From assembly GCF_002813425.1 (NCBI RefSeq), contig NZ_PHUL01000001.1, positions 2,487,001 through 2,551,000 of the forward strand: 64,000 nucleotides of DNA, written 5' to 3'. Each line of letters starts with the position of its first letter. Within the stretch, counting starts at the first letter, position 1. The notes under the pieces were generated by a model. It saw only the letters and a program-made list of their open reading frames with translations, was not told the origin of the DNA and did not search any database. Source of the stretch: Cellulophaga sp. RHA19 (GTDB lineage Bacteria; Bacteroidota; Bacteroidia; Flavobacteriales; Flavobacteriaceae). Positions 34,346-43,701 of this stretch are shown piece after piece. Made by a program: the position numbers and the translations under genes.

Positions 34346-34378
34346 TGTATTTCATCGAAATGGGGTGTATTTCATCGA
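34346..34378 (+). promoter_or_regulatory. Tandem 13-nt direct repeat upstream of the T9SS adhesin operon
   Basis: TGTATTTCATCGA occurs at 34346-34358 and 34366-34378, exactly 20 nt apart (about two helical turns). Such spaced direct repeats are characteristic of LytTR-family response-regulator sites; that identity is inferred. It is 84 nt upstream of the adhesin start codon. No convincing -7 box was seen between. Confidence 0.5.
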
Positions 34379-34461
34379 GTAAACACAATAAGTGGAGAAT
34401 ACTTATGAGCTAGGTTACGTTATAACTATACCAAATTAGTTCTTAACCAAAATCTAACTAA

Positions 34462-37400
34462 ATGAAAATAATTTTACCCCAGAAAATTAGAATCATTTTT
34501 GTGGGAGTCTTACTCGCGCTTACCACAAATTTAAAATCACAAACAAAAAATTACGCTACAACAATTCCTATACAAGATAGGGTAGACAATGCCAATAATG
34601 CAGTAGACGGTAATTTATTAACTAAAGCAGACATAAATGCTAGCTCCGGAATACTTGTAGGTATAGGTGCTTACACAGGACATTTAGAGTTGCAGTACCC
34701 TACAAATTTACCTGCAAATACTACAAGTTACACTAAAATAGAAACTCAAGACGATATACTGTCTAGTCTATTGGGTGGTAGTTTAGGAGGTCTGTTATCA
34801 GACATTACAGGTGTTTTACTTTTAGGTAACCAGGAGTTTGCTGTAAAAGCACAAAATAATGCAGTTACTGTATTAGAAAAATTTTCTAATGCAACTAATG
34901 GCTTTTCTACAGAAGATGTTCGTGTGGTTGCAGACAAAGACAATAACTATTTTTTAGCAGTTACACCAGACCAAGAATATAATAGAATACGTATTGACAA
35001 TTCTATGGGATCTTTAATAGGGTTAAACAACACTAGGCAATTAGGTGTTTATGAGTCTTACTATACTACAGGAACAGCTGGTTGCGGCTTACCAAGTTAT
35101 ACTTCTTTTAGTGGTAGCGGAATATCTTTAGACCTATTAAATTTAGGAGGTGCAGGTGTTGCAAATCCTAACTTTGCTTTAGATGGCGATGCATCAACCT
35201 ACTCAGAATTAGGATTAGGAGTTTTAGATGTTGCTGCAAGCATACAGCAAACTATTTATTTTGATTCGGGTTCAGACCAAGACGATGTTATATATATACG
35301 TTTAGCTGTAGACCCTTCTCTTGTTAATTTAGGCTTATTAAACAATGTAAGTATTAGTGCAAGTAATGGTACAGAGCAAGTTTATACTTCAGATGCATCA
35401 AGCTTGTTGTCTTTAGACTTACTAGGATTATTACAGAGTGGAAATAGTACAGTATTAGCGTTTAAGCCAGGAGAATCTGTTAATAGGGTTACCGTTAGTT
35501 TGTCTTCGTTATTAAACGTAGCTGTTGGTCAACAAATACGTATTTATGATATTTATAGAGCTCCAGAGCAACCAATTTTATCTACATCTACTACAGATAT
35601 AAATATATGTAGTGACTCTACAGCAGACCTAGTAGCTACGGCACAAGGTGCAACAGTAGAATTACGTTGGTATGATGCAGAAACAGGTGGTAATTTACTA
35701 GCAACTGTAAATTCTGGAGATACATTTACTACTCCTGCTTTAAACAGTAGTGCAACTTACTATGTAGCATCTGCTCATATCGGTTGTCCAGAAGAATCTG
35801 CTAGAGTAGAGGTTCCTGTTAATGTAATAGCAACACCTACAGCTGCAGATATTACCGTAATTGGTAATGAAAACCCTATATGTTCACAAAGTACAGTTGT
35901 ATTAGTACCTTCTAGTGCTATAGATGCAACATATAATTGGTTTTTAGACAGCGCAGAAACAATGCCAATTACAGATGGTATGGTTTTAAACGGTGCAACT
36001 TATAATATAGATGAAAACGGAGTATTATCTATTACGGGTTTAACAGATGTTAATAGTCCCTATACTTTTTATGTAGGTAGTACAGATAATCTTGCTGGTT
36101 GTAAAAATGCAGATGGCGATTTAAAACCTGTAGAAGTAACTATAGTAGATTCTGCAAGTACAGCAGTAGATGTTACTTTAGATACAGATATTAGCTTAGC
36201 TAACTTAATTAATATTTTCCAGGTAAACCCAGCAACAAATATTACAGGTTCTGTAACAGGAGATGTTAATGCTGGTGATGAAATTACTGTTGCGCTAAAC
36301 GGTACAACTTACACAGGTATATTGGATGCTAACTTAGAATTTAATATTGCAGTAGATGGTACAGATCTTTTATCAGATATAGATAATTTATTAGAAGTTT
36401 TTATATCAGGAGGTCTTTGTAGTATTACAGATGATGTTATAGTTACAATTCCAGATTTTATACTAGATAATTTAAATCAGGTTTTTTGCGCTTCTGATAA
36501 TGCAACGTTACTAGATTTAGATGTAAATGGTAATAATGTTGTGTTTTTTGATAGCCTATTAGGCAGTGCAACGGTAGATGCTAATACAGTATTAACAGAT
36601 GGTGGTACTTACTATGTAGGACTTTTAAATGTTCCTTTATCTGTATTACCGCGTATACAAATTACAGTAACAATATTAGATACACCTGCGCCAACTACTA
36701 CAAGCACTACGCAAGTTTTCTGCGAAGCAAACAATCCTGTAGTTGGAGACTTACAAGTTAATGAAACTAGTGTTGTTTTTTATGACGCAGAAACAGGAGG
36801 TACAATGTTAGATCCTTCTACAGCTTTAGTAGATGGTACAACATATTATGTTGCTAATACAGAAAATGGTTGTGAAAGTAGTACAAGATTAGCTATTACA
36901 GTAACCTTTACACAACCTGCACCAACAACGAGTAACACTGCACAAGAATTTTGTAGCACAAGTAATGCTACCTTGGCAGATATACAGATAAACGAAACGG
37001 CTGTTGTTTATTATGATGCAGAAACAGGAGGTACAATGCTAGCTTCTGATACAGTTTTGGAAGATGGTACAACATACTATGTAGCAAACTTAACATCTGG
37101 ATGTGAGAGTGATGATAGGTTAGCAATAACTATTACAATAGAAGAAGCAGAACAAGCTACAATTACAGGTATTTTTGAAGAAGCCTGTTTAGAAGATTCC
37201 TATATGTATACTACAGAAACAGGCAAGCAAAATTATGTTTGGACAGTTACTGGAGGTACAATAACAGAAGGTGGTACAAGTACAGATAGCTTTGTAACTG
37301 TTACTTGGGAAGATTTATCAAATACAGAAATTACAGTTACTTATGATGGTGCTACAGGATGTACATCTGAACAAGAAACGTTAGAAGTAGGAGTCATTTC

Positions 37401-37713
37401 TTGTGGAGAGGTTTTAGGTGAAGAATTTTGCTTATTTGTTTACAATGAGTTTTCACCAAACAATGATGGTTATAACGATTTTTTTAAAGTAAAATGTATT
37501 GAAGACTATGCGTCTAATACAGTACAAATCTTTAACAGAAACGGTAACCAAGTTTTTGAAGCTGTTAATTACAGAAACGACTGGAACGGTGTTGCCAATG
37601 TAAATGGTGTTTTAATCAAAGGAGACCATTTACCATCTGGTACTTACTATTACATTATTGCTATTCCGGAGTTAAACAGAACGCTTAAGGGCTGGCTGCA
37701 AATAGCAAGATAA
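34462..37713 (+). CDS. Large secreted Ig-like repeat adhesin with type B T9SS sorting domain
   Basis: A 1083-residue cell-surface protein. After a signal peptide (about residues 1-26) comes a region of about 340 residues rich in Leu, Gly and Ser, then several Ig-like modules. Three carry the phrase YDAETGG followed by TYYVA and a conserved Cys, at about residues 400, 775 and 850; the last two modules are close copies. The C-terminal about 95 residues form the gliding-motility-associated C-terminal domain (CHU_C, type B sorting): NEFSPNNDGYNDFFKV, IFNRNGNQVFE, LPSGTYYYII and the final LKGWLQIAR. It is thus exported by T9SS and needs a SprF-like partner, encoded 36 bases downstream. Confidence 0.9.
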   Translation: MKIILPQKIRIIFVGVLLALTTNLKSQTKNYATTIPIQDRVDNANNAVDGNLLTKADINASSGILVGIGAYTGHLELQYPTNLPANTTSYTKIETQDDILSSLLGGSLGGLLSDITGVLLLGNQEFAVKAQNNAVTVLEKFSNATNGFSTEDVRVVADKDNNYFLAVTPDQEYNRIRIDNSMGSLIGLNNTRQLGVYESYYTTGTAGCGLPSYTSFSGSGISLDLLNLGGAGVANPNFALDGDASTYSELGLGVLDVAASIQQTIYFDSGSDQDDVIYIRLAVDPSLVNLGLLNNVSISASNGTEQVYTSDASSLLSLDLLGLLQSGNSTVLAFKPGESVNRVTVSLSSLLNVAVGQQIRIYDIYRAPEQPILSTSTTDINICSDSTADLVATAQGATVELRWYDAETGGNLLATVNSGDTFTTPALNSSATYYVASAHIGCPEESARVEVPVNVIATPTAADITVIGNENPICSQSTVVLVPSSAIDATYNWFLDSAETMPITDGMVLNGATYNIDENGVLSITGLTDVNSPYTFYVGSTDNLAGCKNADGDLKPVEVTIVDSASTAVDVTLDTDISLANLINIFQVNPATNITGSVTGDVNAGDEITVALNGTTYTGILDANLEFNIAVDGTDLLSDIDNLLEVFISGGLCSITDDVIVTIPDFILDNLNQVFCASDNATLLDLDVNGNNVVFFDSLLGSATVDANTVLTDGGTYYVGLLNVPLSVLPRIQITVTILDTPAPTTTSTTQVFCEANNPVVGDLQVNETSVVFYDAETGGTMLDPSTALVDGTTYYVANTENGCESSTRLAITVTFTQPAPTTSNTAQEFCSTSNATLADIQINETAVVYYDAETGGTMLASDTVLEDGTTYYVANLTSGCESDDRLAITITIEEAEQATITGIFEEACLEDSYMYTTETGKQNYVWTVTGGTITEGGTSTDSFVTVTWEDLSNTEITVTYDGATGCTSEQETLEVGVISCGEVLGEEFCLFVYNEFSPNNDGYNDFFKVKCIEDYASNTVQIFNRNGNQVFEAVNYRNDWNGVANVNGVLIKGDHLPSGTYYYIIAIPELNRTLKGWLQIAR

Positions 37714-37749
37714 AATTAACCTACACAACAACCCCAAATTAGTATCAAA

Positions 37750-38673
37750 ATGAAGTTAACCAAAAATATAAAATATACACTGCTATTACTTAGTCTGTTT
37801 GGATTAAGTGTTGCAAATGCACAGCAAGCACCGCAGTACACACAATATATGCACAACACTATGGCACTTAACTCTGGTTATACAGGAACAAGTGGCAAAT
37901 TAGAAGCAACCATTTTACACCGCTCTCAATGGGTAGGTTTAGAAGGGGCACCAAACAACCAGTCTTTTTCTATACAAGGTAAATTTGGAGAAAAAGTTGG
38001 TTTAGGATTAAGTGCTATTAATGATAAGCTAGGAGCATCTAACAACATTACTGTAAACGGTAATTTTGCTTATGAACTGCCTCTAGGCTATGTAACTAAA
38101 CTATCATTAGGTATAAACGCTGGTGTAGACATTTTAAACATAGATTGGTCTAAAGGATCTTATGAAGATAATATGGATCCTGTTTTTAATGAAAACAATA
38201 AAGATGTACGTCCTGTATTAGGAGTAGGAGCATTTATGTACGGAACAAAATGGTACGCAGGTGTATCTACCCAAAATCTTTTTAACTCGTCTGTTTTAAA
38301 AGATAATGATGAGGTTGTAACAGACCGTAAAAGTCAGTACTACGTAATGGGTGGTTATGTGTTTGATTTGTCTAACAATTTAAAGTTTAAACCAACTATT
38401 TTAACCAAGCACGTATCTGGAGCGCCAATTACTGTAGATGTTTCTGGTAATTTTTTAATAAAAGAAAAGTTTAGTTTAGGAGCAGCTTACCGTTATGACG
38501 ATGCCGTTAGTGCACTAGCAGGTTTTAACATAACCAAAGAATTATTTGTTGGTTACGCATATGATTATACGTTAACAGATTTAGGAGATTATAATAATGG
38601 ATCTCATGAAGTTATTTTAAAGTACAGTGTTTTCAATTCTAAAAAGAGAGCATTATCACCAAGATTCTTTTAA
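37750..38673 (+). CDS. PorP/SprF family type IX secretion membrane protein
   Basis: A 307-residue outer-membrane beta-barrel protein with a signal peptide ending near ANAQQ (residues 22-26). The family signature QAPQYTQYMHNTMALNSGYTG is at the mature N-terminus, followed by HRSQWVGLEGAPN and repeated beta strands up to the end. SprF proteins hold their cognate type B secreted protein on the cell surface; the adhesin just upstream is the obvious client. The downstream OmpA-family gene begins 10 bases after the stop. The set adhesin, SprF, OmpA is a well-known T9SS arrangement in Flavobacteriia. Confidence 0.94.
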   Translation: MKLTKNIKYTLLLLSLFGLSVANAQQAPQYTQYMHNTMALNSGYTGTSGKLEATILHRSQWVGLEGAPNNQSFSIQGKFGEKVGLGLSAINDKLGASNNITVNGNFAYELPLGYVTKLSLGINAGVDILNIDWSKGSYEDNMDPVFNENNKDVRPVLGVGAFMYGTKWYAGVSTQNLFNSSVLKDNDEVVTDRKSQYYVMGGYVFDLSNNLKFKPTILTKHVSGAPITVDVSGNFLIKEKFSLGAAYRYDDAVSALAGFNITKELFVGYAYDYTLTDLGDYNNGSHEVILKYSVFNSKKRALSPRFF

Positions 38674-38683
38674 AAATATAGAT

Positions 38684-40600
38684 ATGAAAAAAAGTTTATT
38701 CATTTTAAGTATACTTTTTGCTTCATTATCTGTAGCACAAAGTAAAGAGGAAAGAGCAGATGTTTATTTTGAAGATTTTAAGTTTAGTGAAGCTATAAAA
38801 TTATATTCGAGCGTAGCATCAGAAAAAAGAAAACCATCACTACACGTTATACAACGTTTAGCAGATAGTTATTTTAATATAAACGATTACCAAAATGCAA
38901 AAGACTGGTATGGTAAGTTATATAGCATAAAAGGAAAAGAAGTAGGTGAAAGCAACCTTATAAAACTAGTACAAAGTTTAAAAGCTAGTATGGATGTAGA
39001 TAGGGCAGATGAGCTTTTAAAAGAGTATTATACAAACCCTACTAAACTAAAAATGATTTTATTACAAAAGGCGTATTTAGATAGCATTTCTAAGACAAAA
39101 CCAAAATATACTATTAAAAATATGCCTTTTAATAGCTCAAAGTCAGACTTTGCACCCGCAATGTATTCTAGAGGGTTGGTATTTGCCTCTGCAAGAGACA
39201 CTGCTAAGTCTAGCAAACTTTATCCTTGGAACAAACAACCTTATTTAGATTTGTATTTTACAAACCCTAAGCAACAAGATTTTGTGCCAGAAAAGTTTTT
39301 AGAAAATATGGAGTCTAGTTTTCATGATGCAACCATAGCAATATCTAACAACGGAAGAACTGTATATTTTACACGTAATTTTATCAAAAAAAATAAGCTT
39401 ACAGCCAATGCAGATGGGTTATCTAATATGCAAATATTAAAGGGTACAATTGCAGATAATAAGTTAATTAATGTAATGTCTTTAAGTATCAATAGCAAAA
39501 ACTATTCTTGTGGTCATCCTGCATTAAGTGCAGATGGTCAGCATTTGTATTTTACATCAAATATGGATGGTGGTTATGGTTCTAGTGATATTTATATGGT
39601 AGAATTATCTTCATCAGGAGATGTGGTGGGTAAACCTGTTAATTTAGGGCCAACTATAAATACAAGGGGTAGAGAAATGTTTCCTTTTGTAGACAAGGAC
39701 GAGTTGTATTTTTCATCAGACGGACATTATGGACTAGGTGGTTTAGATATTTTTGCATCTAAAATACTACCAAATAGTGAGTATTCATTACCACTAAATA
39801 TGGGGAAACCTATAAATAGTAATATGGACGATTTTTCTTTTATTAGAGAAATGGCTTCCAACAGCGGTTACATAGCATCTAACCGTTATGGTGGTATGGG
39901 AGATGATGATATTTATCATTTTGAAGGAGCAAAACCTGTTAACTGTCTAGAGTACTCTGGTAATGTATATAATAAGCTAACCCAACAGCCATTAGAGCGA
40001 GTATCAGTTGCTATTTATGATGAAGATGATACGCTAATAGAAAATAGTAAAACAGATGTAAATGGTTATTATAATTTTGTTTTGCCTTGTAACCAAACAA
40101 GTAAAATTGTATTTGCTAAGGATAAGTATTCTAAAAAAACAATAACAATAGCAACACAAGAAAATCCTAAAGAACCATCTTTAAATAACAAAGTGTTTTT
40201 AACACCTTTTGAAAGCTTAATTGTAAAGGAGGATAACGTAGAAAAAATAAAAGTTGATCCTATTTATTTTGATTATGATAAGTATGACATTACACCAAGA
40301 GCAGAAATAGAATTACAAAAGGTGCTTTTTGTTTTAAATGAATTTCCAAAGACTAAAATAAAAATAGAATCGCATACAGACTCTAGAGGCAAAGATGCCT
40401 ATAATTTAGAATTGTCTGACAATAGAGCAAAATCTACCAGAAGATACCTAATATCTAAAGGTGTAGATATAGACCGCATAGAAAGTGCCAATGGTTTTGG
40501 CGAAATAAAACTTAAAAATAAATGTAGCAACGGTGTTAAATGTACAGAACAAGAGCATTTAATAAACAGAAGATCTGATTTTATAATTGTTGCAAAATAA
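38684..40600 (+). CDS. OmpA-family peptidoglycan-binding protein with PD40 repeats (SprE/GldN-style T9SS accessory)
   Basis: A 638-residue exported protein with a signal peptide ending near SVAQ (residues 15-18). The N-terminal about 120 residues look like TPR helices (YQNAKDWYGKLY). The middle has WD40-like PD40 repeats: HPALSADGQHLYFTSNMDGGYGSSDIYMV and two similar units. Next is a carboxypeptidase-regulatory-like beta domain (YSGNVYNKLTQQPLERVSVAIYD). The C-terminal OmpA domain has IYFDYDKYDITPRAEIEL and IKIESHTDSRGKDAYN followed by LSDNRAKSTRRYL. It probably anchors the SprF-adhesin complex to peptidoglycan. The ATG at 38684 is chosen because a signal peptide follows; the longer frame overlaps sprF. 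Confidence 0.92.
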   Translation: MKKSLFILSILFASLSVAQSKEERADVYFEDFKFSEAIKLYSSVASEKRKPSLHVIQRLADSYFNINDYQNAKDWYGKLYSIKGKEVGESNLIKLVQSLKASMDVDRADELLKEYYTNPTKLKMILLQKAYLDSISKTKPKYTIKNMPFNSSKSDFAPAMYSRGLVFASARDTAKSSKLYPWNKQPYLDLYFTNPKQQDFVPEKFLENMESSFHDATIAISNNGRTVYFTRNFIKKNKLTANADGLSNMQILKGTIADNKLINVMSLSINSKNYSCGHPALSADGQHLYFTSNMDGGYGSSDIYMVELSSSGDVVGKPVNLGPTINTRGREMFPFVDKDELYFSSDGHYGLGGLDIFASKILPNSEYSLPLNMGKPINSNMDDFSFIREMASNSGYIASNRYGGMGDDDIYHFEGAKPVNCLEYSGNVYNKLTQQPLERVSVAIYDEDDTLIENSKTDVNGYYNFVLPCNQTSKIVFAKDKYSKKTITIATQENPKEPSLNNKVFLTPFESLIVKEDNVEKIKVDPIYFDYDKYDITPRAEIELQKVLFVLNEFPKTKIKIESHTDSRGKDAYNLELSDNRAKSTRRYLISKGVDIDRIESANGFGEIKLKNKCSNGVKCTEQEHLINRRSDFIIVAK

Positions 40601-40631
40601 AATACGACTGTTCCCCTCAAATCTTGAATAT

Positions 40632-40656
40632 AAAGCACCGTTTTTACGGTGCTTTT
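40632..40656 (+). terminator. Terminator of the T9SS adhesin operon
   Basis: AAAGCACCG (40632-40640) pairs with CGGTGCTTT (40647-40655) around a 6-nt T-rich loop and is followed by TG and more T residues. It is 31 bases after the OmpA-family stop codon. Confidence 0.8.
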
Positions 40657-40732
40657 GTCTTTGTTAAAATATATTTAAAATACTAGTGTTTTTTATTGCA
40701 TTTTGTTATTTTCAATCTAAAATTTTAAGAAT

Positions 40733-41095
40733 ATGAAAAAAATAATAACATTAGTAATGAGTTTATGTTTGGTAGTGGTTTTACACGCAAATACAAAACC
40801 TTTAAATTCAGACATTAAAGTAGGTACAGAGCTTAGAATAGGAGAAGCATCTTCTGCTACTTATCAACATTTAATTTTACCCAAAAAAAACTTTATCATT
40901 AAACGTGGTGGACTTGCAAATTATAAGAGTTTAAAAAACCTTACTGTTGTAGTTACGGATATAAATACCAATAAAAATGGTAATGTTGAGGTTACTTTAA
41001 AGCGTAAAAATGGTAAAAGGTTTTTTAATAGTCATCCTACAATTAAGGCAAATTATAATAAGGCATTAGAGCAGAAAGAGTTATTAAAAAAGTAA
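40733..41095 (+). CDS. Small secreted hypothetical protein
   Basis: A 120-residue exported protein with a signal peptide ending around LHANT (residues 17-21). The mature part is a small basic beta-rich domain: GTELRIGEASSATYQHLILPKKNF, GLANYKSLKNLTVVV and NGNVEVTLKRKNGKRFFNS. I have seen the general pattern in flavobacterial genomes but cannot name a family; no catalytic motif is present. It is monocistronic, between two terminators. Confidence 0.75.
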   Translation: MKKIITLVMSLCLVVVLHANTKPLNSDIKVGTELRIGEASSATYQHLILPKKNFIIKRGGLANYKSLKNLTVVVTDINTNKNGNVEVTLKRKNGKRFFNSHPTIKANYNKALEQKELLKK

Positions 41096-41186
41096 TTTTA
41101 ATAGTGATGTTGTAAGATTACAATTGAGATTAAAATTGGTTTTTTAATAGTTAAATAAATAGTTGTTTTAAAGGTTACTTTATATT

Positions 41187-41214
41187 AAAAGCATCGCACA
41201 AGCGGTGCTTTTAT
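41187..41214 (+). terminator. Terminator after the small secreted protein gene
   Basis: AAAAGCATCGC (41187-41197) pairs with GCGGTGCTTTT (41202-41212), 11 bp with one G-U pair and a 4-nt loop. It is 92 bases after the stop codon. The rest of 41096-41338 shows no other feature. Confidence 0.75.
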
Positions 41215-41338
41215 TGTTTGTTAAAGATTTGTTTTTAGTATTGAAAGGTTTCTATTATATATTCGTCCAATCTTATATTCTTTTTGTAAATTAAGCAATA
41301 GAAAATAACCACTAATAATACCTACAACCAAACCACCT

Positions 41339-42952
41339 ATGAAAAAACCAATTGTACTTGCCCAAGTAAGCTCTTTAGAAAATAAAAAACCAGAACACGC
41401 ATTAGTAAATGGATTGGATTTAGTAATAGTAAAATTTGATGACGATATTTCTGTATTGTACGGCAGATGTTTGCACAGAGGAGCTTTAATGTCAGATGGT
41501 CACGTAGACGGTCATAATCTTATTTGTGGTGTTCATGGTTGGGATTATAGAGTTGATACTGGAGTGTCTGAGTATAATAATGCTGAGGTACTACATAAGT
41601 TTACCACAAAAATTGATGGAGATAATCTTTTTGTAGATGAGGCAGAGATAAATGCTTATTTGACAGATAGTCCACAACCATTTAATAGAGATGCATATTT
41701 AGGAGCTTATGCAGATACGCACCCAGAAGAGACAGAGCCATACACTGGTTATATTAAAGAATTAGCTACCAACGGGTTAAAGAATTTAGGGCACCATGGT
41801 TTTTCGGACTCTATGGGAGTAGATAGAAATACCTTACCAAAATGGAGCGATATTCAGTTTTTACCAGCGCAATTAGCAAGTAGACCGCTGCTAGATGAAG
41901 ATAATGTGGCAACTAAAGTAATTATTGGCCCTAAAGCTAAAAAGCCTTTGCGTTTAGATATTCCTTTATTTGTTAGTGATATGAGCTTTGGAGCATTATC
42001 TAGAGAAGCCAAAATAGCACTGTCTAAAGGAGCAGAATTGGCTGGTACAGGTATTTGTTCTGGTGAGGGAGGTATGTTGCCTCAAGAACAAGAAAGTAAT
42101 AGTAAATATTTTTATGAACTTGCATCAGCAAAATTTGGCTTTTCTTGGGATAAGCTAGACAATGTGCAGGCGTTTCATTTTAAAGGTGGGCAAGGAGCTA
42201 AAACAGGAACTGGCGGACATTTACCAGGTTCTAAGGTAAGTAAAGAAATTGCAGAAGTTAGAGGTTTAAAAGAGGGTGAAACAGCAATATCACCTGCTAC
42301 TTTTCCAGATTTTCACGGAGTGGATGATTTTAAAGTTTTTGCAGCGCAAGTAAGAGAACGTACTGGTGGTATTCCAATAGGGTTTAAAATTGCAGCAAGT
42401 CATATAGAAAAAGACATACAGTTTGCACTAGATGTAGGCGTAGACTATATTATTTTAGATGGTAGAGGAGGAGGGACTGGCTCTGCTCCAACTATTTTAA
42501 GAGATAACATAAACATTCCAACAATTCCAGCTTTGGCAAGAGCCCGTAAATATTTAAATAAAGTAGGTGCTACAGATGTAACCTTAGTGATAACAGGAGG
42601 TTTACGTATTGCAGAAGATTTTGCAAAAGCTATGATGTTAGGCGCAGATGCCATTGCAGTATCTAATTCTGCTTTACAGGCTATTGGCTGTTTAGGAATG
42701 CGTGCTTGCGGTAGTAATAACTGTCCAGTTGGTATTGCTACTCAAAAAGAATCGTTACGTAGTAGATTAATTATTGACTCCTCAGCAAAGCAATTACACA
42801 ATTATTTTGATGCAACAAACAATTTAATAAAAGTAGTAGCAAGAGCATGTGGTCACGATGATATTTCTAAGTTTAACTTTGATGATTTATCTACTTTTAA
42901 TTATGATATGCATAAACTAACAGGTATTAACTACGCTGGTATTAACGCCTAA
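41339..42952 (+). CDS. Rieske domain fused to a glutamate synthase-like FMN domain
   Basis: A 537-residue protein. Residues about 5-105 form a Rieske [2Fe-2S] domain: C44 and H46 in RCLHRGA, C63 and H66 in CGVHGW. The rest is the FMN-binding central domain of glutamate synthase (GltB/GltS2): PLFVSDMSFGALSREAKIALS, GEGGMLPQE, KGGQGAKTG, LDGRGGGTGSAP, and the [3Fe-4S] motif C451-x5-C457-x4-C462. It lacks the glutaminase domain, so ammonia transfer must come from elsewhere or the reaction is different. The fusion may accept electrons through the Rieske cluster. It leads a tight four-gene operon (gaps 12, 2 and 6 bases). The substrate is unknown. Confidence 0.88.
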   Translation: MKKPIVLAQVSSLENKKPEHALVNGLDLVIVKFDDDISVLYGRCLHRGALMSDGHVDGHNLICGVHGWDYRVDTGVSEYNNAEVLHKFTTKIDGDNLFVDEAEINAYLTDSPQPFNRDAYLGAYADTHPEETEPYTGYIKELATNGLKNLGHHGFSDSMGVDRNTLPKWSDIQFLPAQLASRPLLDEDNVATKVIIGPKAKKPLRLDIPLFVSDMSFGALSREAKIALSKGAELAGTGICSGEGGMLPQEQESNSKYFYELASAKFGFSWDKLDNVQAFHFKGGQGAKTGTGGHLPGSKVSKEIAEVRGLKEGETAISPATFPDFHGVDDFKVFAAQVRERTGGIPIGFKIAASHIEKDIQFALDVGVDYIILDGRGGGTGSAPTILRDNINIPTIPALARARKYLNKVGATDVTLVITGGLRIAEDFAKAMMLGADAIAVSNSALQAIGCLGMRACGSNNCPVGIATQKESLRSRLIIDSSAKQLHNYFDATNNLIKVVARACGHDDISKFNFDDLSTFNYDMHKLTGINYAGINA

Positions 42953-42964
42953 AAAGATAAAAAA

Positions 42965-43699
42965 ATGGAAAAAATGATGCACTTAGCGGCACAATATTTA
43001 GCCGCAGCAGGAATAAGTTTTTTAGAGAAGAAGTCAGATGATAGTCATACCAATCTTGGTTTTTCAATTGAAAAACAACGTTTAGAAACGCATCCATTAT
43101 CTTTAAACGGAGATATGTTGACCTTAAACTATGCTACATTTTCATTAGAATGGATTTTGCCTAAAGTAAACGCTTCTATTTTGTTAGACGGAAAAACACA
43201 TCAGCAGGTATTGGAATGGCTACGTAATTCTTCAGAAACGTTTTTGGGAAAGAAATATACATATGATTTTCATTATAATCTACCGTATTCAATTGATGAT
43301 TCTTTCATCTTTAAACTCAATGCTTCAAAATTAAAGGAGCTTACAGATTTAAGAACATTGACGCAATTAAGTATAGAGAAAACATTAGAAATGAATGGTT
43401 TGGAGTCTAGTATTCGAATTTGGCCACATCATTTTGATTCTGGTGCTTATGCCAGTTTAACCAAAGATATAGCTGTAGGTTTTGGCTTGGCTGTGCCAGA
43501 TAGTATGGTTAACGAGCATTATTTTTATATTAGTGGCTACAAAGGTCACTCTGGGCTAGATACTTCTAAGTTTGATTCACTTTCATTAGGCGAATGGAAA
43601 AACGACGGATTTAAAGGGGCAGTGTTACCAACCACAAAAATTAATGAAGAGCAAGTGGTTAAGTTTTTTACTGAAGCCATAAATACCTATAAAAAATAA
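42965..43699 (+). CDS. Uncharacterised protein, DUF5996-like
   Basis: A 244-residue cytosolic protein, no signal or membrane segment. Motifs worth noting are RIWPHHFDSGAYAS (a WPHHFD core), the following VGFGLAVPDSMVNEHYFYIS, and the C-terminal WKNDGFKGAVLP. These three in this order resemble DUF5996 proteins, whose function is unknown; the His-His-Asp cluster suggests metal binding. It sits between a Rieske/glutamate-synthase fusion and NAD(P)HX epimerase, 2 bases before the latter, so it probably takes part in the same redox or repair process. Family assignment is tentative. Confidence 0.6.
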   Translation: MEKMMHLAAQYLAAAGISFLEKKSDDSHTNLGFSIEKQRLETHPLSLNGDMLTLNYATFSLEWILPKVNASILLDGKTHQQVLEWLRNSSETFLGKKYTYDFHYNLPYSIDDSFIFKLNASKLKELTDLRTLTQLSIEKTLEMNGLESSIRIWPHHFDSGAYASLTKDIAVGFGLAVPDSMVNEHYFYISGYKGHSGLDTSKFDSLSLGEWKNDGFKGAVLPTTKINEEQVVKFFTEAINTYKK

Positions 43700-43701
43700 G
43701 C

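Noticed and set aside
38627..38683. Upstream extension of the OmpA-family gene into sprF
   Set aside because: The added residues are hydrophilic and would hide the signal peptide that begins at the Met at 38684.
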